DNA of 64,000 bases from Solirubrobacterales bacterium (GCA_021155855.1 JAJNAZ010000004.1:44674-108673), one strand, 5' to 3'. Counted from the stretch's first letter, positions 48,362 through 57,134 are shown. Notes: generated from the letters alone by a model not told the origin. Numbers and translations are program-made.

Positions 48362-49141
48362 GTGGCGCGCCTGAGGTCGGCACGCGCCCGCTTCGACGAT
48401 CGGCTGACGCTCGTCGACCACCTCGATGAGCTCCGCAACCGGCTCATCGTCGCCTTGCTGGCGCTCGGTGTTGCCTTCGCGCTCTGCTTCTGGCAGAACC
48501 CGCTGCTGCTCGACATCGCCAACGACCCGCTGCCCGCCGATACCCCGGTGCCGATCACCTTCGGGGTGACCGAGCCGTTCTTCACCACGGTCGAGGTCTC
48601 GGCCTACGGGGCGATGATCCTCGCCCTGCCCGTGGTCCTCTACCAGCTCTACGCCTTCGTCCTGCCGGCGTTCTCGCCCCAGGAGCGGCGGACGATAACC
48701 CCGTTCTTGATCGCGATGCCGATCCTGTTCATCGTCGGCGTCGCCTTCGCCTACTTCGTGGTCATGCCGGTGGCGGTGAAGTTCCTGCTCAACTTCAACG
48801 ACGCCGAGTTCGACATCAACGTCCGGGCGCGCGACTACTACAGCTTCTTCGGGCTGATGCTGATGGCGATGGGCATCCTGTTTCAGATCCCGATCGCGAT
48901 CCTCTCGGTTACCCGGCTCGGGATCGTGCCGCCGGAGTGGTTCGTCGAGAACCGCCGCTACGCGATCTTCATCATCGCCGTTGTTTCCGCCGCCGCGCCC
49001 GGGGGCGACCCGGTGAGCATGTTCATGATCATGATCCCGTTGCTGCTGCTCTACGAGGGCAGCATCGCGGTCGCGAAACGGTTCGGGCGCCCACGCGAGG
49101 AATCCCTCAGCACCGAGGTCTCGCCCGGCGAGGCGGGATGA
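48362..49141 (+). CDS. tatC: Sec-independent translocase subunit TatC
   Basis: A 259-aa protein with six helices and the TatC signature: LVDHLDELRNRLIVALLAL, FGVTEPFF, VVLYQLYAFVLPAFSPQE, and MGILFQIPIAI. It recognises twin-arginine signals. A GTG start follows tatA by 36 bp. Confidence 0.96.
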   Translation: MARLRSARARFDDRLTLVDHLDELRNRLIVALLALGVAFALCFWQNPLLLDIANDPLPADTPVPITFGVTEPFFTTVEVSAYGAMILALPVVLYQLYAFVLPAFSPQERRTITPFLIAMPILFIVGVAFAYFVVMPVAVKFLLNFNDAEFDINVRARDYYSFFGLMLMAMGILFQIPIAILSVTRLGIVPPEWFVENRRYAIFIIAVVSAAAPGGDPVSMFMIMIPLLLLYEGSIAVAKRFGRPREESLSTEVSPGEAG

Positions 49142-49163
49142 CCGGCTGAGTCCCTGAGTCCTC

Positions 49164-49169
49164 TAGCCT
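49164..49169 (+). promoter_or_regulatory. Candidate -10 element for the TPR-like gene
   Basis: TAGCCT lies 10 nt before the ATG at 49180. Confidence 0.3.
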
Positions 49170-49179
49170 TCGCCGCCCG

Positions 49180-49977
49180 ATGATCTTCGATCTCAAGAGC
49201 GGCAAGCGCCGGCGCGTGATCCAGGTCGTGTTCGGATTTCTCGCCTTCATCTTTTTCATCAGCTTCGTCGGCTTCGGCATCGGCAGCGACGTCAGCGGCG
49301 GCATCTTCGACGCGATCGGGCTCGGCGGCGGCGGCAGTGCTTCCACCCCCGAGTACGAGCAGCAGATCGAGGACGCGAACGAGACGCTGGAGACCGACCC
49401 CGAGAACGAGCGCGCGCTGCTCGACCTTGCCGGCGCCTACTTCCGCTCCGCCACCGAGACCGGGATCACCGTGAACCCGGAGACCGGGGTGATCGAGATC
49501 AGCGAGGACTCGAGATCAGACCTCGAGCAGTCGATCGCCGCCTGGGAGCGATACCAGGAGACCAAGCCCCAACGGGTGGACACGACCGCCGCCGCGCAGG
49601 CCGCCGAGTCCTACCGCTATCTGCTCGATGCCGACGGCGCCGCTGAGGCGCAGCGGATCGTCGCGGAGGCGCAGGACAGCAGCTCCGCATACGCCCAGCT
49701 CGCGATCTACCTCTACGCCGACGGCCAGATCAAGCAGGGAGACGCCGCCGGCGATCGGGCGGTCGAGGCCGCAGAGCAGTCGCAGCGCCAGGCGATCCGC
49801 CGCAACATGGACGCGCTCGCCGAGCAGGCGCGCAAGCAGAAGCAGCGACTCGCAGAGCAGCAGGCGCAGGGGGGCGCCGAGGGCGGCGCCGGGGCCGCCG
49901 CGCAGGGCATCGAGGATCCGTTCGGCGGCCTCTCCGGCGCCGGGGGAGCAGCTCCGCTGCCAGCCCCGGCACCCTGA
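49180..49977 (+). CDS. Membrane-anchored TPR-like protein
   Basis: A 265-aa protein. One N-terminal helix (VIQVVFGFLAFIFFISFVGFG), then TPR-like helical pairs (NETLETDPENERALLDLAGAY, QAAESYRYLLDADGAAEAQR), and a coiled, Gln/Ala-rich tail. The mature part probably lies outside the cell as a scaffold. It ends 48 bp before tRNA-Lys. Confidence 0.7.
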   Translation: MIFDLKSGKRRRVIQVVFGFLAFIFFISFVGFGIGSDVSGGIFDAIGLGGGGSASTPEYEQQIEDANETLETDPENERALLDLAGAYFRSATETGITVNPETGVIEISEDSRSDLEQSIAAWERYQETKPQRVDTTAAAQAAESYRYLLDADGAAEAQRIVAEAQDSSSAYAQLAIYLYADGQIKQGDAAGDRAVEAAEQSQRQAIRRNMDALAEQARKQKQRLAEQQAQGGAEGGAGAAAQGIEDPFGGLSGAGGAAPLPAPAP

Positions 49978-50010
49978 TTCGAACGCCGCCGGCGGGGGCA
50001 GCCCCGGCGC

Positions 50011-50016
50011 TACGAT
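50011..50016 (+). promoter_or_regulatory. Candidate -10 element for tRNA-Lys
   Basis: TACGAT lies 9 nt before the first base of the tRNA. Confidence 0.4.
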
Positions 50017-50025
50017 GCCCACCCT

Positions 50026-50098
50026 GGGCCGTTAGCTCAACTGGCAGAGCAGGAGACTCTTAATCTCAAGGTTGAAGGTTCGAGTCCTTCACGGCCCA
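50026..50098 (+). tRNA. tRNA-Lys (anticodon CTT)
   Basis: A 73-nt cloverleaf: acceptor GGGCCGT/ACGGCCC, D arm GCTCAACTGGCAGAGC, anticodon loop CTCTTAA with CTT, T arm GAAGGTTCGAGTCCTTC. CCA is not encoded. The top anticodon-stem pair is a mismatch (G-A). Confidence 0.96.
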
Positions 50099-50187
50099 TG
50101 GCTTAGGCAAACGTGCCCGCCCGGTTATTCAGTTGCCAGCGGCGCGGGTTGACCGTTCCTCAGGCGTTCGGCAACCGCTGGGGTCGA

Positions 50188-50583
50188 TCACCTCACCCCC
50201 TCTCCCCGAAGGGTGACGTTTGGCGCGCGGGCGGCGAGGCAGACGTACCCCTTGCCTTCGTGCCGCTCGCGCGTCTCCTTCGCATAGAAGTGTCCCCCGC
50301 GCCGGCGCCGGACGAATCCCCAGTTTCCATCCCTGTTGCTTCGTTGATGGTCGACCTTGCGATCGGCCCCAGGCTGCTTCTTGAATAGGACCACCCGTCG
50401 CCCACGCTCGCACTTCCTGACCTTTGACTCGACGGAGCCGTGGTAAATGACACCACGCTCCGTGCGGCCGTTGTCCAGCGACGTGTCGTACTTGACGAGG
50501 CCCGCCGATGCTGCCGTCTGCGCCCCGAGCGCCATCACGCCGGTCGCAGCCACGCCGATCACAATCGCGAATCGCTTACCCAT
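50188..50583 (-). CDS. Small secreted protein of unknown function
   Basis: A 131-aa protein. The signal peptide FAIVIGVAATGVMALGAQTAASA ends in AxA-type cleavage site. The mature part is basic and contains VIYHGSVESKVRKCERGRRV and GNWGFVRRRRGGHFYAK. The ATG at 50583 has GGAAGGA nearby. Two copies of an 11-bp repeat lie 115 bp upstream and also occur next to the SARP-type regulator at the right end of the window. Confidence 0.65.
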   Translation of the reverse strand: MGKRFAIVIGVAATGVMALGAQTAASAGLVKYDTSLDNGRTERGVIYHGSVESKVRKCERGRRVVLFKKQPGADRKVDHQRSNRDGNWGFVRRRRGGHFYAKETRERHEGKGYVCLAARAPNVTLRGEGVR

Positions 50584-50697
50584 CTTGTCCTTCCCTTCCG
50601 TGGGGCCCTCATTTCGGGCCTCCTTGGTGTCTGGCCTCGGACCTGGGCTCTCGATGAGGCGAGGCTCGGTGCCGGTTGAAGCCAGAAGGTTCCACAC

Positions 50698-50719
50698 GGC
50701 GGTACACCCTCGGTATACG
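50698..50719 (-). repeat. Two 11-bp tandem repeats shared with 63729-63750
   Basis: On the minus strand CGTATACCGAG followed directly by GGTGTACCGCC. Both contain ACCG at the same register. The block with its flanks (CGTATACCGAG..TGTACCGCCGTGT) is identical to 63729-63754 except for two bases between the repeats. It lies upstream of the 50188-50583 gene. Confidence 0.6.
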
Positions 50720-50807
50720 CGGGCCGCTCTGGGCGTGGTCTAGGCGTGCGAAGGCTCGGCGACGAGCTGATCGCGGCCAGTCGCGGTCAATCATCTACCG
50801 CAAGCCC

Positions 50808-52352
50808 TCAAGCGCCCGTCGAGCGGTCAGCGCGCTGGTTGACCTGCTCGACCTCGCCTTGCTCGAGATCGATCATGAGCTCGCGCGGGCGCAGCAGGGG
50901 CAGACGCTTGCCGACGATGCAGCCGAGGATGATCCGGAACGTGTTCACGGCGAGCCCTGCGCGCGGGCTTTCCCGCGCGCAGCGTGCGGGTAGCCGCTGC
51001 GCGTTCATGATCGCAAAGCGGGTATCGAGCTGCCGCTGCGACCAGTCGCTCAGCGGGCGGTGGAAGTCGATGCCGAACTTCGGGCCGTGGTCACCTTGGA
51101 TGACGATGATCGCGTTCGGATCCTCCGCTTCGATCCCGTCGATCGCGCGGAGGAGGCTGCGGTTGACGCATTCGATCGCCTGGCGGTACTGCTCACCCCC
51201 CTCCCCCGCCGCCTCACCCCAATAGTCGATCTCGGGCTCGGTGAGATCCTCGCGCAGCCCGCAGCCCTCGAGGTAGCGGTACGGCGGGTGCGGGGTGAGC
51301 AGATGGGCGTAGGCGAAGAGCGGTTCTCCTGAGCGCTCGCGCGCGACCTCGCGCACAACGTCCTGTGGCGAGAGGTAGCCGCGCAGGGGGCTGAGATGGA
51401 GGCCGAGCGCCGGCAGCAGCGTCGCGAGCGGCGTGGCGCCGAGGATCGCCACCTCGCGCTCGCCGCCGACGCCCTCGATGCCCGCCGTGCGGGGCTCGAT
51501 GCAGAGGTCGACCTGCTCGCCGCAGTCAAAGGACGAGTAGTCGGAGGCGAAGGCGAACTCGTAGCCGAGGCGGTGGAAGGCATCGACTACCTCGTTGTCG
51601 CCGCCGACGGCGTCGAAGAAGGGAGTGTGGTCCTCGAGCTCTCCGGGCGCGGCCGGATAGCCCATCGACAGCGTCGCGGCGAGCGAGAGGAAGGTCACCG
51701 GGTAGGCAGCCGCCGCCTTTTCGTGGACCTGGAAGCCGCGCCGCGCCAGGGCGCCGAGGAAGGCGGCATTGTCGAAGCCGATCGTCTGCTCGAGCTGGTC
51801 GGCCCGGCCGTAGCCATCGAGGAGGAAGAAGTAGACGTCGGGGGCTTGTGCGCCAGGGCGCGAGAGTTGTGTCGGGGTGGCGGAGGCGCCGAGATCGAAA
51901 GCCGGCGTCGTGGCCCGGAAGTGCGCGTACTGGACGACCGGCAGCGCCAAGAGCAGGGCCCCTGCCACGGCTGCGTAGTTCCAGGCCAGGGAGTGGCGGG
52001 AGATGCGGATCGCGAGCACCACCGCCGCAGCGAACAGCGCCACCCAGATCGCGACGGCGACAGGATCGGAGTCGAGGCCGAAGACGTCAGCCAGCGAGCG
52101 GGCGAACTGGAACTGAAAGAGGACGAAGGCCGCCGCCGCGAAGACGACCGCGGCGCGCTCGCGGGCGACCGGGCCGCGGCGACGGTCGGCGACGATCAGC
52201 ACCACGACGCCGGGGACGAACAGGACGAGCGCGTAGAGGCCGAGGATCGCGTCGAAATCGAGGTCGGCGCGGTTGGCATTGAGAAAGACCGCGAACGGCA
52301 GTGCCGAGAACAGCGCCACCGTGAACACGGGCCGCCACCGGGTCGCGTTCAC
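50808..52352 (-). CDS. Polytopic membrane sulfatase/phosphoglycerol-transferase-like protein
   Basis: A 514-aa protein. About four N-terminal helices span residues 1-150 (LGLYALVLFVPGVVVLIV; AVVFAAAAFVLFQFQFA). The C-terminal alkaline-phosphatase-fold domain begins with PDVYFFLLDGYGRADQL, has the Thr/Ser region AYPVTFLSLAATLSMGYPA, and the metal loop IIVIQGDHGPKFG. Related to LTA-synthase and sulfatase-type membrane enzymes. Its GTG overlaps the methyltransferase stop by 4 nt. Confidence 0.82.
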   Translation of the reverse strand: MNATRWRPVFTVALFSALPFAVFLNANRADLDFDAILGLYALVLFVPGVVVLIVADRRRGPVARERAAVVFAAAAFVLFQFQFARSLADVFGLDSDPVAVAIWVALFAAAVVLAIRISRHSLAWNYAAVAGALLLALPVVQYAHFRATTPAFDLGASATPTQLSRPGAQAPDVYFFLLDGYGRADQLEQTIGFDNAAFLGALARRGFQVHEKAAAAYPVTFLSLAATLSMGYPAAPGELEDHTPFFDAVGGDNEVVDAFHRLGYEFAFASDYSSFDCGEQVDLCIEPRTAGIEGVGGEREVAILGATPLATLLPALGLHLSPLRGYLSPQDVVREVARERSGEPLFAYAHLLTPHPPYRYLEGCGLREDLTEPEIDYWGEAAGEGGEQYRQAIECVNRSLLRAIDGIEAEDPNAIIVIQGDHGPKFGIDFHRPLSDWSQRQLDTRFAIMNAQRLPARCARESPRAGLAVNTFRIILGCIVGKRLPLLRPRELMIDLEQGEVEQVNQRADRSTGA

Positions 52353-53767
52353 CGCGGGCGGGCCTCGAACAGCATCCGGCTACCGAGCTGCTCACGGCGG
52401 GCGACGGTGAAGCGGCGTGCGAGCAGAGCATCGAAGTTCTCCAGCCCGTAGTCGGGGTGGGCGTCCTCGCGCTTGCGCGAGAGCAGGCGGACGACCATCG
52501 GGTCCTCGCGGGCCGGAAACTCGATCACGAGCGCCGCGCCGAGGTCGGCGAGCCAGTCGACCACCGCAGCAAGCGGGACGTTTGCCCCGATCGCGAGGTG
52601 GTGAACGAGCGCCAGGGCGAGGACGAGATCCGGCCTGCCCCTCTCCTCAAGGCGCTGGCGCTCGCTGCCGCGCCACCCCATGCCCGGCGAGGAGTCCACG
52701 AGGTCGAGGGCGAGCGGCAGGATGCGCTCGCTCCCCTCAACTCGAAGCTCGCGGTAGAGGCGGTCGACCGCCACCTCGTCGCCATCGACCGCGACGACGT
52801 AGGCGCCCTCACGGGCGGCGATGCGGCTGAAGCGCCCGTCATTGGCGCCGAGGTCCCAAACGAGCTTCGGCGCGGTCGTCGCGATCGCGGACTCGACGAA
52901 GGCCTCCTTGTCGCGGAGCTCCTCCTCGTCGTAGGCGGAGATCTCGCGGTAGTCGGACCATTCCGATCTACCCGGCTTCCAGTCGAGCCTTCGCACCAGC
53001 CGCGCCAGGCGGCCGACGTTCGCCTTGATCAGCTCAGGCTTGAAGCCGGCGCGCTTGAGCTCCTGGCGGGCCTCGGTCGCGCTGCGCTGCGAATGACCGC
53101 GCTCGAGTCTGGCGTGAAGGACAACATTGGTGAGCACGCCGCGGCGAAAGCGGTCGCGCAGCGAGAGCAGGTTGCGCATCTGCTCGGGCGCGATCCCCTC
53201 GAGCTGTCCGCGAAGCAGTGGCCGGTACGGGACCTCACGATAGCTCTGCAGCATCAGCGGATAGAGGCACTGCATGCAGAACTGGCGGTAGCCGAACCAC
53301 GGCTCCCCCTCGCGCAGGCGCTCGAAGGAGCCGACGTCGATGAAGACCGGGGTGGCACCGCGCCACTGGACGTTGTACGGGGTGCCGTCCTTGAGGATCA
53401 ACCCCTCGTCGAGGGCGTTCTCCATCAGCTCGAGCATCAGCAGCGAGGCGTCCTTGAGCATCGAAAAAGGCCACTCGAACGGCCAGGACAGAAAGGGGAT
53501 TCGCTCGTGGCGAAGGACGGCGGCGAAGCCGGCGGGCGGCTTGCACTGCGGGGGTGGGAGGAAGTCGGCGAGGAGCTCGGTTTGCACCACAGCCCCTGAT
53601 TCCTGGGCCTCGGAGAAGAAGCGCGAAGCGGCGAGGGCCTCATAGTCGGCGAGCGCGGCGGGACTGAGGCTGCGGAGGATCTGGCCAGCGGTCGAGAAGA
53701 CGCGGCTGTCGTAGTCGCGAAACGAGCCGCTGACCCAGCTTGCCTCTGTGGTCGTAGCGTCGGACAC
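52349..53767 (-). CDS. Large class I SAM-dependent methyltransferase
   Basis: A 472-aa protein. An about 290-residue N-terminal half (MLKDASLLMLELMENALDEG; GTPYNVQWRGATPVFIDVGS) precedes a SAM domain with LVWDLGANDGRFSRIAA and DLVLALALVHHLAIG. The N-terminal half resembles methyltransferases found with surface-polysaccharide genes. It uses a GTG start and is coupled to the sulfatase-like gene. Confidence 0.8.
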   Translation of the reverse strand: MSDATTTEASWVSGSFRDYDSRVFSTAGQILRSLSPAALADYEALAASRFFSEAQESGAVVQTELLADFLPPPQCKPPAGFAAVLRHERIPFLSWPFEWPFSMLKDASLLMLELMENALDEGLILKDGTPYNVQWRGATPVFIDVGSFERLREGEPWFGYRQFCMQCLYPLMLQSYREVPYRPLLRGQLEGIAPEQMRNLLSLRDRFRRGVLTNVVLHARLERGHSQRSATEARQELKRAGFKPELIKANVGRLARLVRRLDWKPGRSEWSDYREISAYDEEELRDKEAFVESAIATTAPKLVWDLGANDGRFSRIAAREGAYVVAVDGDEVAVDRLYRELRVEGSERILPLALDLVDSSPGMGWRGSERQRLEERGRPDLVLALALVHHLAIGANVPLAAVVDWLADLGAALVIEFPAREDPMVVRLLSRKREDAHPDYGLENFDALLARRFTVARREQLGSRMLFEARPR

Positions 53768-53801
53768 GCGGGGCGCCGAGTGGCCTGCGGCCGAGCGCTG
53801 C

Positions 53802-53993
53802 CTAGCTTTGGGCGGGCCCCGAGCCGGGCCCCTCGGCCTGCGCGTCGCTGCGGGAGCCGCGGCGGAAGATCGAGGTGACGCGCCGCCACCACAGCTTCGC
53901 CGTCACCGCCGCAGCCGCGACCCCGCCGAGGATTGCCTGCAGGATCACGCTCCCGGTGCCGGGGTCCAGATAGCCGATCAAAATGCGGGACAT
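53802..53993 (-). CDS. 63-aa membrane protein with YLDPGTGS motif
   Basis: A small protein MSRILIGYLDPGTGSVILQA with one helix (ILGGVAAAAVTAKLWW) and a basic tail. The YLDPGTGSxxLQ motif recurs in small proteins that accompany surface-biosynthesis genes in many bacteria; the function is unknown. GAGAGGA precedes the ATG. It is the first gene of the three-gene minus-strand set. The 257 bp between it and the plus-strand operon probably hold both promoters. Confidence 0.72.
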   Translation of the reverse strand: MSRILIGYLDPGTGSVILQAILGGVAAAAVTAKLWWRRVTSIFRRGSRSDAQAEGPGSGPAQS

Positions 53994-54250
53994 CGGATCC
54001 TCTCGGTCGCGCCCGGCTCTCCCTGCGCCCGGGGACGGCGGCGAATATAGCAGCGCCCACGGCCACGCAGGCAGCTCCGGAGGAGAGCGCTCCTCGGGCG
54101 GCGGGCCGCTCGACGGGCAGCGCTTAAGCGAGAAAACCGCCTCCCGGCGGCCGCGGGCGGGGCAATTCGGTGATAGTTCGCGGGTCCTAACCGGCCCGCG
54201 CCGGGTAGCGAGAATCCGGATTTGCGATTGAGCCGCAGGCAACCACGACC

Positions 54251-55255
54251 ATGCCGCGCGCCGGTCAGGTGACCCGGGGGCTTGCCCTCGGCCCTTCCCT
54301 GCTCGCCCGATACCGGCGGGCGGGCGCCGATCCGCCGTTCGGCGATCCGGCCCGCGACCACGGCGCGCCGTTCGAGGGCTACTACTGGCGGATCACCGAC
54401 GCCGACAGGGGAAGGGTGGTGATCGCGCTTTGCGGCGTCTGCGTCCTGCCGCGGCGTCGGTGGGCGGTGCTCGCGCTCGCCTCGCATCCAAGCGGGCGCG
54501 TCCACACCGTGATCACCGGCCGCGCGGCTGGCGATCCGGCCCGCTTCGGCGTCCGGGCCGAGGGCATCGGCGAGGGCTCGGAGCGCGAGTTGCGCCTGGC
54601 GCTCGGCCCCGATGCGGCGCTCGAGGTCGAGCTGCGGGATCTGGTCGGCTGGCCGCGCCCGGCGCTGGGAGGGTCGGGGCCGGCCCACCTCCTGCCCGGC
54701 CTGCCGCAATACTGGCACCCGTGGGCGATGGGTGGCCTGGTGGCGGGCGAGGCGAGGATCGGCGGGGAGTCGGTACCGCTCGACGGGGCGCGCGTGTACA
54801 TGGAAAAGAACTGGGGCCGAGCGTTTCCGAAGCGCTGGTGGTGGGGGCAGGCAGACGCCTTTGAAGCCGGCGACGTCTGCGTGGCCTTCGCCGGGGGCCC
54901 GATGCGCGTCGCGGGGGTGCGGTTGACACCCACCCTCGTCGCGCTTCGGGTGGGCGAGCGCCTGATCACCCTCGCGCCGCCACTCGCCCGCACCGTTGCT
55001 CGCGTCGGCGGCGGCGCCTGGGCGGTGCACGCGAGGTCGGCCGCCTACGAGGTCGAGCTCGAGGGCGACGAGGCCGGGAGCGCCGTCGCGCTGCCGGTGC
55101 CGCTTGCTGACCGCGTCGCCGCCGAGCCACGCTCCCGGCAGGCCCTCGCGGGGCGCCTCGGGGTCGTCGTTCGCCGACGCGGGCGAACGCTGCTGCGGGC
55201 CGAGTCTTGCCTCGCCGGTCTCGAGCGCGAGCGTGAGGAGGGCGATTGCGCCTGA
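54251..55255 (+). CDS. Tocopherol cyclase-like protein (VTE1 family)
   Basis: A 334-aa protein. The family patterns are clear: GAPFEGYYWRITDADRGRV, HPWAMGGLVAGEARIGG, ARVYMEKNWG and FPKRWWWGQADAF. Tocopherol cyclase forms the chromanol ring from a prenylated quinol. Length is close to the bacterial and plant catalytic part. Its stop overlaps the methyltransferase start, and the prenyltransferase follows, reproducing the pathway. A product other than tocopherol (for example a prenyl chromanol) is possible. Confidence 0.82.
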   Translation: MPRAGQVTRGLALGPSLLARYRRAGADPPFGDPARDHGAPFEGYYWRITDADRGRVVIALCGVCVLPRRRWAVLALASHPSGRVHTVITGRAAGDPARFGVRAEGIGEGSERELRLALGPDAALEVELRDLVGWPRPALGGSGPAHLLPGLPQYWHPWAMGGLVAGEARIGGESVPLDGARVYMEKNWGRAFPKRWWWGQADAFEAGDVCVAFAGGPMRVAGVRLTPTLVALRVGERLITLAPPLARTVARVGGGAWAVHARSAAYEVELEGDEAGSAVALPVPLADRVAAEPRSRQALAGRLGVVVRRRGRTLLRAESCLAGLEREREEGDCA

Positions 55256-56061
55256 TCCAACACAAGAAGGAGGCCTACTGGTTCTACCGCTTCCTCTCGA
55301 TCACCTATGACCGCTGGGTCAACCCGCTGTTCTGGACGCCGCAGATGCGCTCCCAGGCGCTGCGTCTCGCACGCTTCGATCAGCCCTCGCTCGCCACGGT
55401 CGACGTCGGCGCGGGGACGGGCTTCACCACCGAGGGCATCGTCCGCCAGGTGGCGCCGGAGAACGTGACCATGCTCGACCAGAGCCCGCACCAGCTCGCC
55501 CGGGCCGCCGCCAAGCCCCCGCTTCGAAGTTGCCGGCGTCTCGAAGGCGATGCGGAGGCGCTCCCCTTGGAGACCGACAGCTTCGACCGCTACGTGTCCG
55601 CGGGCAGCATCGAGTACTGGCCCGAGCCCCAACGCGCGGTGGCCGAGGCCTACAGGGTTCTTCGGCCCGGCGGAGTCGCCGTGTTTGTGGGGCCGCTTCC
55701 TCCCGCGAACCGGATCTTGAGTTGGTTGTCGAAGCAGTGGATGCTGTTCCCGCGCGAAAGCGACTACCGCGCCTGGCTGGCCGCCGCCGGCTTCACCGAG
55801 ATCGTCACCGCCTATGTCGCGCCCGGCTGGCATCGCGATCGTCGCTCGCCCTATGGCCTGGCGATCGCAGGGACCAAGCCGTCGCCCGGGCCGTCGCCGG
55901 TTCGACTGCCGGCGCCCCGAGAGCGGCTCGACGAACCGATGACGCCCGGACGCCGCCTGCGCTTCGCCGCCCGCTTTCTCGCCGGGTCGGCGGCGGGAGC
56001 GGCGTTCGTCCCGATCGCAGCCGCGCTCGCGCTGCGCGAGAGGCTCGGGAGGAGGTCGTGA
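55246..56061 (+). CDS. MPBQ/MSBQ methyltransferase-like protein (VTE3 type)
   Basis: A 271-aa SAM methyltransferase with strong, plant-like motifs: HKKEAYWFYRFLSITYD, VDVGAGTGFTTEGIV, TMLDQSPHQLARAAAK, EGDAEALPLETDSFDRY and YVSAGSIEYWPEPQRAV. In plants VTE3 methylates 2-methyl-6-phytyl- and solanesyl-benzoquinol. The first 220 residues match; a basic C-terminal region with a hydrophobic stretch (FLAGSAAGAAFVPIAAALAL) replaces the plant membrane anchor. It overlaps both neighbours (10 nt and 4 nt). Confidence 0.88.
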   Translation: MRLIQHKKEAYWFYRFLSITYDRWVNPLFWTPQMRSQALRLARFDQPSLATVDVGAGTGFTTEGIVRQVAPENVTMLDQSPHQLARAAAKPPLRSCRRLEGDAEALPLETDSFDRYVSAGSIEYWPEPQRAVAEAYRVLRPGGVAVFVGPLPPANRILSWLSKQWMLFPRESDYRAWLAAAGFTEIVTAYVAPGWHRDRRSPYGLAIAGTKPSPGPSPVRLPAPRERLDEPMTPGRRLRFAARFLAGSAAGAAFVPIAAALALRERLGRRS

Positions 56062-57002
56062 GCACGGCCGGGACACGGGGGACTGCGCTCGCTTCCGGCG
56101 CGCGTGCGATCGGCGCCCACGCCGGCGGGCTGTGGCGCTTCTCACGCCCGCACACGATCGTGGGCACCACGGTCAGCGTGATTGCCCTCTACGCGATCGC
56201 GGCGGCCGCCGGTCATGCGAGCGGCGCGCTCGATCTCGCCGCAACGCTGCTCGCCGCCTGGTGTGTGAACGTCGCGATCGTCGGCCTCAATCAGATCGAG
56301 GACGTCGAGATCGACCGGGTCAACAAGCCCGATCTGCCGCTCGCCGCAGGCGAGCTGAGCGCCGCGGCGGCCAAGCTGATCGTCGGCGCGACGGCGGTGA
56401 TCGCCGCGACGATGGCGATAACCCAGGGACCGATCGAGCTCGCCGCCGTGCTCGCCGCCCTGTTCGTCGGCGCGGCCTACTCCTCGCCGCCGCTGCGACT
56501 GAAGCGCTTCCCCGCCGTCGCGGTGATCAGCATCAGCATGGTGCGCGCGTTGGCGGTGAACCTCGGGGTCTACGGTCACTTCGCCGGCTCGCTCGACGAT
56601 CTTCCCGCCGCGATCTGGGCGCTGACTATCTTCGTGGTTCCCTTCAGCGCCGCGATCGCGCTGCTCAAGGACGTCCCGGACATCGAGGGGGACAGGCGGT
56701 ACCGCATCCGCACCTTCAGCGTCCGGCTTGGCGCACGTCGCGTATTCGCGATCGCGCTCGGCGTGCTCTGCGCCGCGTATCTCGGCATGGCGATCCCCGT
56801 GGCGCTCGAGCTCCCGCACATCAGCCGGCCCCTGTTCGCAATCGGACACCTCGGCGCCCTGGCGGTCCTGCTCGTCTCGGCGAGGCGGGTCGATCCGGAC
56901 GACGCCGTCGGGTTCACCCGCTTCTACATGCTCGTCTGGCAGCTGTTCTTCTTCGAGTACGTGCTCGTGGGCATCAGCTTCCTCGCCGGATCCACTCCGT
57001 GA
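56058..57002 (+). CDS. Homogentisate phytyltransferase-like UbiA prenyltransferase (VTE2 type)
   Basis: A 314-aa UbiA-family protein with about nine helices. The start LWRFSRPHTIVGTTVSVIAL is that of homogentisate prenyltransferases. The two Asp-rich sites are NQIEDVEIDRVNKPDLPLAA and LLKDVPDIEGDRRYRIRTFS. It should attach a prenyl tail to homogentisate, releasing CO2. It overlaps the methyltransferase by 4 nt. Which prenyl diphosphate is used (phytyl, geranylgeranyl, solanesyl) cannot be seen. Confidence 0.87.
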   Translation: MSTAGTRGTALASGARAIGAHAGGLWRFSRPHTIVGTTVSVIALYAIAAAAGHASGALDLAATLLAAWCVNVAIVGLNQIEDVEIDRVNKPDLPLAAGELSAAAAKLIVGATAVIAATMAITQGPIELAAVLAALFVGAAYSSPPLRLKRFPAVAVISISMVRALAVNLGVYGHFAGSLDDLPAAIWALTIFVVPFSAAIALLKDVPDIEGDRRYRIRTFSVRLGARRVFAIALGVLCAAYLGMAIPVALELPHISRPLFAIGHLGALAVLLVSARRVDPDDAVGFTRFYMLVWQLFFFEYVLVGISFLAGSTP

Positions 57003-57134
57003 CACCCCAGCGTGGGTGCCGGCCCGACGCCGGGCGCGAATCGGCCTTCGCACATTTCCGACCAAAGCCCGCAAATTCCGACAATCGGCTCAGGTCCCGG
57101 GTAGCCTATCCGGGCAGCTCTCAAGGAGGGTCCA

